Origin: Candidatus Poseidoniaceae archaeon
Lineage (GTDB): Archaea; Thermoplasmatota; Poseidoniia; Poseidoniales; Poseidoniaceae
NCBI GenBank assembly: GCA_029250345.1
Contig: JAQXFL010000073.1
Coordinates: 1 to 22,778 of the forward strand
Length of the DNA stretch: 22,778 bases
Direction: 5' to 3'
Notes under the pieces: model-generated
What the model saw: only the letters and a program-made list of their open reading frames with translations
Told to the model about the DNA's origin: nothing
The model's database searches: none
Part shown: piece after piece, positions 7,777-14,169 of the stretch
How positions within the stretch are numbered: the stretch's first letter is position 1
How the letters are laid out: every line of letters starts with the position of its first letter
Made by a program: the position numbers and the translations under genes

Positions 7777-8394
7777 ATGAGGTTCAGTGGCCTGTCCTTT
7801 TTTTTCTGCTTGGTGATGGTAGTGGCGCTCGGCTCTCCATCGATACAGAGTGCTCCCGCAGGTATTGGAAGTTTAGCCGACAACGGTTGTACATGCCACG
7901 GAGGATATACGAACACAACCCTACCCACCATTCTTGGGCTTCCCGAAGAGTTTGAAAGCAACGTCACATATGATTTGACATTGAGTGTCGAGGCATACCC
8001 TGAACAAACTTCTGAGTCAGCGCAGGGCGGGTTCCGACTTCTCATAAGCAACGGTTTCGTTGAGATTCAAAACCAATCTCGAGTTCAGTTCCTCGATGAT
8101 GGGTGGACGCATACCGAATCTGGAAACCAGTATCGAAGTTGGAATTTGACTTGGACAGCTCCGAGCGACAATACAACGACCGTCGACTTCGTTCTGCATG
8201 GGAACGCAGTCAACGGAAACGGGAATTCCGAGGGGGACATGTGGAATTCATTTGGCACTGTATTACCAGGGGCTCAATATGAGGGTCCGGTAGAACAACT
8301 CGACCTCACAAACGAATTGGACGATACACAATACGGCATCTTGTACGGCGGACTTTTCGCCTTACTTCTTTTCTTATACTTCGCAGTAAAGTGA
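7777..8394 (+). CDS. Secreted, C-terminally anchored choice-of-anchor-V-like protein with CxCH motif
   Basis: A 205-residue exported protein. Residues 1-26 form a signal peptide (MRFSGLSFFFCLVMVVALGS, cleavage probably near SIQSA). Immediately after lies DNGCTCHGG with C38, C40 and H41. The middle is a beta-rich domain with FRLLIS, WTHTESG, SWNLTWTAPSDN and HGNAVNGNGNSEGD, a pattern I associate with choice-of-anchor V/Reeler-like domains, which usually begin with a CxxCH-type site. The C-terminus (about 187-204, YGILYGGLFALLLFLYFAV) is a membrane anchor. Several NxT/NxS sites could be glycosylated. The protein therefore sits on the outer face of the membrane. A role in haem, metal or redox chemistry is possible from the CxCH motif but not shown. 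It stands alone between two minus-strand genes. Confidence 0.8.
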   Translation: MRFSGLSFFFCLVMVVALGSPSIQSAPAGIGSLADNGCTCHGGYTNTTLPTILGLPEEFESNVTYDLTLSVEAYPEQTSESAQGGFRLLISNGFVEIQNQSRVQFLDDGWTHTESGNQYRSWNLTWTAPSDNTTTVDFVLHGNAVNGNGNSEGDMWNSFGTVLPGAQYEGPVEQLDLTNELDDTQYGILYGGLFALLLFLYFAVK

Positions 8395-9534
8395 TCAGTT
8401 GACGAATTCGATTTGCTGGTTACGCAGAGCACGTAATTGCCTGTTTTCGCTGGCACCGTGGATCTGTTCACTCTTTACTCCAGTTAGTACGAGCATAACG
8501 CGCAATTCGTCTTCAAGCTCCTCTTTGACAGCAGCACCCCAGATAATTTGAGCGTGTGGGGAGATTTTGTCCTTGATAATTTTCGCACATTGTTCAGCCT
8601 CTCCCAATGTAAGACTCGCTCCACCAACAACGTTGATGAGAGCGCCCCTTGCATCCGATGCATCGATGTCGAGCAACGGAGAATGGAGTGCTTCCATCGT
8701 TGCTGCTTCTGCCCGTCCTGGACCCGATGCAGAACCGAGCCCAATCATAGCCACGCCACTACCGAAGTTGATGACAGAGCGAAGGTCCTCGAAATCGAGG
8801 TTCACCATGCCGTCAATCGTAAGTAATTCAGCAACACCAGTAATCGAGCGTACGAGAAGTTCATCTCCAACCCGGAAAGCACTGGTAATTGGTAAGTCTT
8901 TGACACCCTCAATCTCAAGCAGTCTCTCGTTCGGTATGACGAGTATTGTATCGCAATGCTCTCGGAGACGCTCAAGACCCCACTCGGCATTCTGCTTACG
9001 AAGAGCGCCTTCAGATTGGAAAGGATAGGTCACTACGGCAATAGTCATGGCGCCTTGCTGCTTTGCTAAGCGAGCAATTTGTCCTGCAGCACCGGTTCCT
9101 GAACCGCCACCCATTCCAGCAGTGATAATTGCCAGTTGTGTGTCGTTTGTGATCCTGCGCAATGCCAACTCCGATTCAAGAGCGGCAGCCTCACCCTTCG
9201 TTGGGTCTCCACCAGCGCCTCTACCGCGAGCGGTCCGTCCAATCAGAACTTTTTCTTCGATTGGCGACATCAAGAGTGCTTGGGCATCGGTATTGATTGC
9301 GTATCCAGTCACGTAGGAGTTTTCGAACAAACCCTCCGCATGCAACCGTCCAATGGCGTTGCATCCAGCGCCACCTACGCCATACACTCGGATACGTGGT
9401 TGCAGAGATTCCAGCAGAGCTTTCAGTTCGACTTCACTGCCTTCACCCATCGGCGGAGCGACGGTGGCAGGTGCAGCCATTTCTGATTCAGTCAGCTCCA
9501 ATACTCTGTCAATCAAGTGTCGCATGAGGGTCAT
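8395..9534 (-). CDS. ftsZ: Cell division protein FtsZ
   Basis: A 379-residue tubulin-family GTPase that polymerises into the division ring at midcell. Motifs are YGVGGAGCNAIGR (about 50-62), GYAINTDAQAL, the tubulin signature GMGGGSGTGAA (about 140-150) and the T7 loop NLDFEDLRSVI (about 245), whose acidic residues drive GTP hydrolysis in the next subunit. The C-terminal domain ends ALINVVGGASLTLGEA...VMLVLTGVKSEQIHG, followed by about 25 residues without an obvious membrane-anchor tail. ATG 9534 (MTLMRHLIDRV) is preferred; the frame is open to a GTG at 9576, but that start adds residues unlike FtsZ and nearly abuts radA. Another ATG, 9525, is also possible. The gene lies downstream of radA on the same strand and may be cotranscribed with it. 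Confidence 0.95.
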   Translation of the reverse strand: MTLMRHLIDRVLELTESEMAAPATVAPPMGEGSEVELKALLESLQPRIRVYGVGGAGCNAIGRLHAEGLFENSYVTGYAINTDAQALLMSPIEEKVLIGRTARGRGAGGDPTKGEAAALESELALRRITNDTQLAIITAGMGGGSGTGAAGQIARLAKQQGAMTIAVVTYPFQSEGALRKQNAEWGLERLREHCDTILVIPNERLLEIEGVKDLPITSAFRVGDELLVRSITGVAELLTIDGMVNLDFEDLRSVINFGSGVAMIGLGSASGPGRAEAATMEALHSPLLDIDASDARGALINVVGGASLTLGEAEQCAKIIKDKISPHAQIIWGAAVKEELEDELRVMLVLTGVKSEQIHGASENRQLRALRNQQIEFVN

Positions 9535-9613
9535 GCTTACACAAGCACCCTTGAATGTGCCGCCACTGAGAACCACTTAAACAGCGGTTTTTGGGGGTAA
9601 TTTCAATCACCAA

Positions 9614-10651
9614 TCAGTCACGAAGACCTTCTTGGGTCACTTGGTAGACACACTCGCCATCTGGCAAGTTCGGCGAGTCGACCAGGCGAGCAATTCGTCG
9701 GCCACCCTTTGCTTTGCGCAGGTAGAGGCGGAAGGTCGAAGCGTGGGCAAGCACGTGACCGCCAACAGGCTTGGTTGGGTCGCCCCACATTGCATCTGGC
9801 TTGGAGTGAACCTGGTTGGTAACGAGTACCAGAGCGTTGTTCACATCAGCAAGTTGCTTCAAATCTTTCAAGTGACGGTTGAGTTTTTGTTGGCGGTTTG
9901 CCAACATTCCTCTGCCGATGAATTCTGCTCGGAAGTGGCTGGTGAGAGAGTCGACAATGATCATCTTGACATTGAGACCCTTGCTCATTCTCTTGATTTC
10001 GTCAACCAGAAGCATTTGGTGAGCTGAGTTGTATGCGCGAGCAACGTGGATTCTGCTCAGTACTTGTTCGGGGTCAAGTCCGTGACCGCGAGCCATTTGA
10101 GTGATTCGCTCTGGTCGGAATGTATCTTCTGTATCGATGTAGAATACATCGCCATCGAATCCGCCTTCTTCGAGTGGCAGAGTGCAGTTGACAGCCAATT
10201 GGTGGCCAATTTGTGTCTTACCGCTGCCGAATGCACCGTAGACCTCTACCAATGCTTGAGTTTCAAATCCGCCACCTAAGAGGTCATCAATGGATTCCAC
10301 TTTAGAGGTAAGTTTGAGAACTTCACGTCGTCTTTCAAGCAGTGCGCCACCCGAGACGAATCCGCCAATGTTTGCCATTTTCTTTGCGCCACCGATGATT
10401 TTGGTAGCTACTGCTTCACCAAGTTCAGCTTGGTCTGCAAGGTCGCCAGGTGACATGACTGCGAGTGCGAGGAGGTCATCGAAACCGGCTTCTCGGAGCT
10501 TTTCTGCGGTTGCTGGCCCTACGCCAGGAAGGTCTTCAATAAGTGGCTCAGGCACTTCCTCTTCAGTCGGCATCATTACCGGTGCTTTGTCCGCAGGACT
10601 TTCATTGTTTTCAACTTCAGTTTTCGCTTTTTTCTTCGATTTGGTTGCCAT
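9614..10651 (-). CDS. radA: DNA repair and recombination protein RadA
   Basis: A 345-residue archaeal RecA/Rad51 recombinase that forms filaments on single-stranded DNA and catalyses strand exchange. Residues 1-35 are a Lys-rich then acidic extension. Residues 40-92 form the helix-hairpin-helix DNA-binding domain (LPGVGPATAEKLREAGF). The ATPase core has Walker A GAFGSGKTQ (139-147), YIDTEDTFRPER (171-182), Walker B MIIVDS (230-235) and the DNA-binding L2 region around TNQVHSKPDAMWGDPTKPVGG. This is full-length RadA, not the shorter paralogue RadB, which lacks the helix-hairpin-helix domain. Start ATG 10651 is clear. A TATA-like element lies about 40 bases upstream. ftsZ follows on the same strand. 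Confidence 0.97.
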   Translation of the reverse strand: MATKSKKKAKTEVENNESPADKAPVMMPTEEEVPEPLIEDLPGVGPATAEKLREAGFDDLLALAVMSPGDLADQAELGEAVATKIIGGAKKMANIGGFVSGGALLERRREVLKLTSKVESIDDLLGGGFETQALVEVYGAFGSGKTQIGHQLAVNCTLPLEEGGFDGDVFYIDTEDTFRPERITQMARGHGLDPEQVLSRIHVARAYNSAHQMLLVDEIKRMSKGLNVKMIIVDSLTSHFRAEFIGRGMLANRQQKLNRHLKDLKQLADVNNALVLVTNQVHSKPDAMWGDPTKPVGGHVLAHASTFRLYLRKAKGGRRIARLVDSPNLPDGECVYQVTQEGLRD

Positions 10652-10685
10652 TCTTGTTCACTTCCAACCCCTGCTGGTCTGTCAA

Positions 10686-10697
10686 CGGTATATGAAA
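10686..10697 (-). promoter_or_regulatory. radA: TATA-like element upstream of radA
   Basis: On the minus strand the sequence CTTTCATATACC is the clearest AT-rich box between radA and the upstream lipoprotein gene. Its centre lies about 41 bases before the radA ATG. With the usual archaeal distance of about 26 bases from TATA to start site, transcription would begin around 10666 and give a leader of about 15 bases. This rests on spacing and composition only. Confidence 0.4.
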
Positions 10698-10816
10698 GGC
10701 TGAAACAGGGCGCGTGTGGAAAAGTCGTTTTTCGAACCATTGTGGAATACTTTAATCGCAACACTGCGGGCTGCCGTTTCATTTTAACTTCACTTTTTCA
10801 AAAACGGAAAGTGAAT

Positions 10817-11686
10817 CTATTCTGTTTCTTCGTCAACTTCAGAATCACTCATTGGATTAGGAACGCTTTCTTGAGCATCGTAGAGGATTTGCACTGTATG
10901 GTCGACATTGACCCGTTCCTCCCCGTTTCCTTCTGCACTCACATCGACTTCAAGTTTCCATGTCCCCGGTTCGACGAAGTACTGGTTGTGCATCCATGAA
11001 GCATCTTGTCCGTCTCCGACTTGCTCCGGTGCAGATTCGACGGTTGTTGCATCGGTTGAATTCAACATTCTCCATGTTACTGTGACGGTTTGACCCTGAT
11101 TGATTGGGGTTGCGGGTTGATTTTCAATATTCACAACTGTTGATTCGACTACAATTTTTTCTGGTGCTGGGCAACTGCAGTCCGGTGTTGTTTCGATATT
11201 CATAACGTCAGGGTCTGCAGTGTTGCTGTCGCCCCAAGTGATTTGTTTGTCGATTCGGATGGTGATGTTCTCAAAGTAATCGTTACCTTGGTCGTCGATA
11301 CCACCCATAGCTGCATCGAAGAGACCGTGCGTGAGGTATGTGTAGGTGACTTCACCGTCTTCAGCAGCGTTATTTTCAACAGCGCTTGAACCGTCTCCTG
11401 GAAGGAAATAGTAGGTAACCATGGCGCCTGCAGAGGATTTGGTGTACGAGAAGTCGAAGGTGAGTTCGACGCCGCTCTCAGTAACCTGTTGGCTGTTTTG
11501 TACGTTTTCTTCAATGACACCGGAAGTTGCGTCGTAATAGACGATAAGTTCGATTGCGCTGACTTCCCTTGGTTCTCCATCAGAACTTAGACAGCCTGAA
11601 ATCGATGTCAACAGGAGCAATAAGCACAAGATGACCGGTACTGTTCGCCCTGCTCGCATAAGTAGACTCATGCGCTTCATATTCAT
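10817..11686 (-). CDS. Secreted lipoprotein with PKD/Ig-like domains
   Basis: A 289-residue exported protein. The N-terminus is basic (MNMKRMSLLMRAGR), followed by a hydrophobic core VPVILCLLLLL and a lipobox TSISGC, so the cysteine is likely lipid-modified and the protein tethered to the outer membrane face. The first ectodomain (about 45-150) has TFDFSYTKSSAGAMVTYYFLPGDGS...YTYLTHGLFDAAM, the shape of a PKD-type beta sandwich. A second beta domain (about 180-275) contains TVTVTWRMLNSTDATTV and YFVEPGTWKLEVDVSAEG, like CARDB/Ig domains. A CSC motif lies in the linker. The C-terminus is acidic. ATG 11686 is used; a TTG directly before it and ATG 11680 are alternatives. A T7/A7 tract at 11730-11736 may be part of its promoter. 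Ligand unknown. Confidence 0.82.
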   Translation of the reverse strand: MNMKRMSLLMRAGRTVPVILCLLLLLTSISGCLSSDGEPREVSAIELIVYYDATSGVIEENVQNSQQVTESGVELTFDFSYTKSSAGAMVTYYFLPGDGSSAVENNAAEDGEVTYTYLTHGLFDAAMGGIDDQGNDYFENITIRIDKQITWGDSNTADPDVMNIETTPDCSCPAPEKIVVESTVVNIENQPATPINQGQTVTVTWRMLNSTDATTVESAPEQVGDGQDASWMHNQYFVEPGTWKLEVDVSAEGNGEERVNVDHTVQILYDAQESVPNPMSDSEVDEETE

Positions 11687-11800
11687 CAATGCAGTGCCGT
11701 TTTAGTGTGAAATCCTCTCTCCGCGTGAATTTTTTTGACGGATTCTACAATCATACTGAATCGGTGCATTGAAGAACGGGAGGGTTTCAGCACTGGATAT

Positions 11801-11878
11801 AACGAGGTGGGGTAGTCTGGATATCCCGTCGGGCTCATAACCCGGAGATCGATGGTTCAAATCCATCTCTCGTTACCA
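11801..11878 (+). tRNA. Initiator tRNA-Met (CAU), CCA encoded
   Basis: A full cloverleaf can be drawn. Acceptor stem AACGAGG pairs with TCTCGTT (the last pair is G-U), discriminator A is at 11875 and CCA at 11876-11878. The D-stem is GGG/CCC. The anticodon arm is TCGGG-CTCATAA-CCCGG, with anticodon CAT. The T-arm is GATGG-TTCAAAT-CCATC. Three consecutive G:C pairs next to the anticodon loop and an A1-U72 end pair are the hallmarks of the archaeal initiator, which separate it from elongator tRNA-Met and tRNA-Ile2. No intron is present. It lies between the lipoprotein gene (opposite strand, divergent) and the unknown helical protein gene (convergent, 3 bases away). Confidence 0.95.
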
Positions 11879-11881
11879 TTT

Positions 11882-12643
11882 TCAGTACTCGTAATAGTCG
11901 TGCTGGGGTTTGAGTAAATCCATTGCGGCTTGCAGCCGGGCGTTTGCGGCAGCCTCACCGCGTTCAATGGCTTGGCGTTCTCCACTGATGCGGTCAATTT
12001 GTTTTTGGCAAGCTTCGGTCGAGCCGATTTGTTTCTCAATTGCTGAAAGGAAAGCAGTGATTATTTCATCGGTTTGTGCCATTGGAGAATTCGTTGGCTG
12101 TAAGTAGAATATGCCTTCGTACATGATGACTGGCCCTGATTCAGCAACAATGCTGACGAGCCGCTGAACGAGTTTCTTCTGACCTGGAATCATTTGACAT
12201 GCCTCCAGTGCAGCAGCAACATGCCCTGGTGATTTCTTTTCACATTGTGCGAACGCTTTCATCGCTGCGCCTTTCTTCCCAGCGTGAGCGAACAATTTTC
12301 CAGCCCTTCGATAATCTTCAGCCTCAGATGTCATTTTTGCCAAGAGTTGAGGTGCGCCTTTGGTGAGCATCCGTATCAGTTTTTTACGCTCTCGGTGGAG
12401 GATTTTCACGGTCGACATACCTCGTTTAGCTTTGTTTCGGGCGAGAAACACATCACAGAGTATTCGCAGCCCTTTGACCAGCATGATCTGCGCGTCAGCA
12501 TCCCTCTTTTTTTGAGAGAGAAACATGTCTGTGAATTGGATCGCCATTACTTCAGACATTTCCATTCGACCATCAGCCACATACCGCTCCAACTGGAGCA
12601 GTGTTTGAGCAGGGTCGTTCATTCCAAACATGGCAACATTCAT
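11882..12643 (-). CDS. Helical protein of unknown function (TPR-like segment, basic middle)
   Basis: A soluble protein of 253 residues from ATG 12643 that I do not recognise. It is almost wholly helical by eye. The first third (TLLQLERYVADGRMEMSEVMAIQFTDMF) is neutral to acidic. The middle (ARNKAKRGMSTVKILHRERKKLIRML) is strongly basic and could touch nucleic acid. A short TPR-like pair follows (AEDYRRAGKLFAHAGKKGAAMKAFAQCE), then another helical block and a coiled-coil-like end (RISGERQAIERGEAAANARL). The frame is open to an ATG at 12721, but the extra 26 residues are basic and low quality, and that start would crowd the divergent adenylate kinase gene. ATG 12631 is also possible. Its stop sits three bases from the CCA end of the initiator tRNA; no functional link can be claimed. 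Confidence 0.75.
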   Translation of the reverse strand: MNVAMFGMNDPAQTLLQLERYVADGRMEMSEVMAIQFTDMFLSQKKRDADAQIMLVKGLRILCDVFLARNKAKRGMSTVKILHRERKKLIRMLTKGAPQLLAKMTSEAEDYRRAGKLFAHAGKKGAAMKAFAQCEKKSPGHVAAALEACQMIPGQKKLVQRLVSIVAESGPVIMYEGIFYLQPTNSPMAQTDEIITAFLSAIEKQIGSTEACQKQIDRISGERQAIERGEAAANARLQAAMDLLKPQHDYYEY

Positions 12644-12739
12644 CGCTGTAGGTGATGACCTATCATGCCTTTCCCTGTTCGCTCGGTTCAAACAGTATTG
12701 ATAACGCCGTTTACGTAACACTTCGCCCTTTTCGTTTAT

Positions 12740-13297
12740 GTGTTGGTGAACACGGGCATTACTGTGGAAGACAACTTGTGCATTGCGATAACCGGAACTC
12801 CTGGTGCTGGAAAAACGACGGTATGTGAATCGTTAGGTTCGCTTTACAATGTACTGTCACTTCAAGAATTGGCCGAAAAAAACGATTGCTTGGGGCCGGT
12901 CGATGAAGAAGACGGCTCTGCTCCGTTGGACATTCACAAACTCTCCGAGACATGGGATTTTGACTCCAAAGCGTTGACCTTTGTCGACGGACACCTTTCT
13001 CATTTTCTTGATGTCGATGCGATTGTCGTTTTGCGATGCCAACCTGAGAAACTTCGGGCACGGCTCGAGGGCCGTTCGTATTCACCGTCGAAAATAACTG
13101 CAAACGTCGAATGGGAGATGCTTTCGGGAACATGGTCTGAGCTTCTCGAATTTGAGATTGAAGTACCACTCTTGGAACTCGACACAACGGCTACGTCTGC
13201 CGATGAATTACGAGAGAGCATTGTACAGTGGATTGATGAAGGACTTCCATCAGACTCTCTTGCTGATGCCGCCTCAGAAGCCTTGAGTTGGTTGTAA
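12740..13297 (+). CDS. Adenylate kinase, Fap7/AK6 type
   Basis: A 185-residue P-loop kinase. Walker A is GTPGAGKTT (residues 19-27). VDGHLSHFLDVDAIVVLRC (from 82) and LRARLEGRSYSPSKITANVEWEML match the archaeal Fap7/AK6 family, which transfers phosphate between ATP and AMP. In eukaryotes and archaea this family also acts with uS11 (Rps14) in late maturation of the small ribosomal subunit. It is about the usual family length of 175-190 residues. The start is uncertain: GTG 12740 is given, but TTG 12743, GTG 12746 or GTG 12764 (which would start just before the IAITGTPG strand) are all possible. An ATG at 12738 is out of frame. The phosphatidyltransferase gene follows after 62 bases on the same strand, possibly cotranscribed. 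Confidence 0.88.
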   Translation: MLVNTGITVEDNLCIAITGTPGAGKTTVCESLGSLYNVLSLQELAEKNDCLGPVDEEDGSAPLDIHKLSETWDFDSKALTFVDGHLSHFLDVDAIVVLRCQPEKLRARLEGRSYSPSKITANVEWEMLSGTWSELLEFEIEVPLLELDTTATSADELRESIVQWIDEGLPSDSLADAASEALSWL

Positions 13298-13359
13298 GAA
13301 GCACAATTTGCCGCGTGAAGAACCGCAACAACAAACACCCCCCCGCCTCGGCCACAGGA

Positions 13360-14076
13360 ATGAGCATCATGGCGTTGGAGAAATTAAGAGACACTTGGGA
13401 AGGCATCCTCAACCCACTTCTCGACTCGCTTGAGAACGTGAAACCATCTACGGTAACTTGGGTCGCTTTGCCTGTTGGCATACTTGGTGGATTGGCGGTC
13501 CTAACCGCTGAAGACACATCGTATGGTGCGAACATGTTACTCGGTGGCGGTTTGTTGATGATATTGGCCATGGCCATGGACGGTTTAGACGGTCCGTTGG
13601 CTCGAAAATTCGGCAATGTAAGTCGATGGGGAGATTATCTCGATCACACATTTGACCGACTTCTTGACGCTATCTGGCTGCTGTGTGTCGCAGGTTCTGT
13701 TTTCGTTGGCGATTTTACACTTGGACTCGTAGCAGCGTGGCTGACACTCATCGGCTCGTACATGGGGACACAAGCACAGGCTGTTGCAGGCTCACGAAAT
13801 TATCGTGGGTTCTCCAGAGCAGACCGCACTGTTGTGACGATTCTAGGAATATTCCTTACCGCCGTCTTCATTCACGCAGGTATCGGCGATTTTGGAATGC
13901 TACCTGGGGCACTTGACCACATACCAATCACGCCGCTAAGCATCGTCGTTTTGATTTCTGCCTTCGGCGGACTGTGGACGTTCCTCGTACGTTTCCAACA
14001 AGCACATTCGGAAATTACCCGTATTGATTCCGAAGATCCGCTGCCACAACCAAACCAATCGACAGAGCAAGAATGA
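13360..14076 (+). CDS. CDP-alcohol phosphatidyltransferase family protein
   Basis: A 238-residue integral membrane enzyme that moves a phospho-lipid group from a CDP-lipid onto an alcohol. The signature D-xx-DG-xx-AR...G-xxx-D-xxx-D is complete in MDGLDGPLARKF and WGDYLDHTFDR (D74, D77, D95, D99), so the two-metal site looks intact. Around six hydrophobic segments follow the usual fold. In archaea the family includes archaetidylinositol phosphate, archaetidylserine and archaetidylglycerol phosphate synthases, and the acceptor cannot be chosen from this sequence alone. ATG 13360 (MSIMALEKLRD) is preferred; ATG 13369 is near, and the frame is open to a TTG at 13288 inside the kinase gene, which adds an unlikely basic stretch. 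A hairpin with a T-run follows the stop. Confidence 0.9.
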   Translation: MSIMALEKLRDTWEGILNPLLDSLENVKPSTVTWVALPVGILGGLAVLTAEDTSYGANMLLGGGLLMILAMAMDGLDGPLARKFGNVSRWGDYLDHTFDRLLDAIWLLCVAGSVFVGDFTLGLVAAWLTLIGSYMGTQAQAVAGSRNYRGFSRADRTVVTILGIFLTAVFIHAGIGDFGMLPGALDHIPITPLSIVVLISAFGGLWTFLVRFQQAHSEITRIDSEDPLPQPNQSTEQE

Positions 14077-14088
14077 TTGAGAACTTCG

Positions 14089-14120
14089 CACCCCGTAGGG
14101 GTGTGTTGAATGTCATTTTT
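14089..14120 (+). terminator. Hairpin plus T-run after the phosphatidyltransferase gene
   Basis: CACCCC (14089-14094) and GGGGTG (14098-14103) form a perfect six-pair stem with a GTA loop, twelve bases after the stop codon. Twelve bases beyond the stem is a run of five Ts (14116-14120). T-runs are the main archaeal termination signal and the hairpin would help. It separates the adenylate kinase/phosphatidyltransferase pair from the promoter of the surface protein. Confidence 0.5.
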
Positions 14121-14123
14121 ACC

Positions 14124-14169
14124 GGTTAAATATGCGACATGCTCTTAACCGTCGCATGCGACAAGTGGA
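14124..14169 (+). promoter_or_regulatory. Promoter with TATA-like box and palindromic operator candidate
   Basis: GGTTAAATAT (14124-14133) is a good TATA-like element 37-46 bases before the ATG at 14170. About 20 bases downstream of it is a perfect 12-bp palindrome, GTCGCATGCGAC (14151-14162). A further half-site, ATGCGAC, is at 14132-14138, exactly 24 bases before the matching half in the palindrome. The same half-site forms a 7-bp inverted repeat with GTCGCAT at 14151-14157. These sites flank the expected transcription start, where a bound dimer would block or modulate RNA polymerase. The binding protein is unknown. Confidence 0.5.

Noticed and set aside
12245..12655. 136-codon plus-strand open frame opposite the unknown helical protein
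   Set aside because: Cys/His/Phe-rich composition without any motif; the minus-strand frame has coherent amphipathic helices and better starts.
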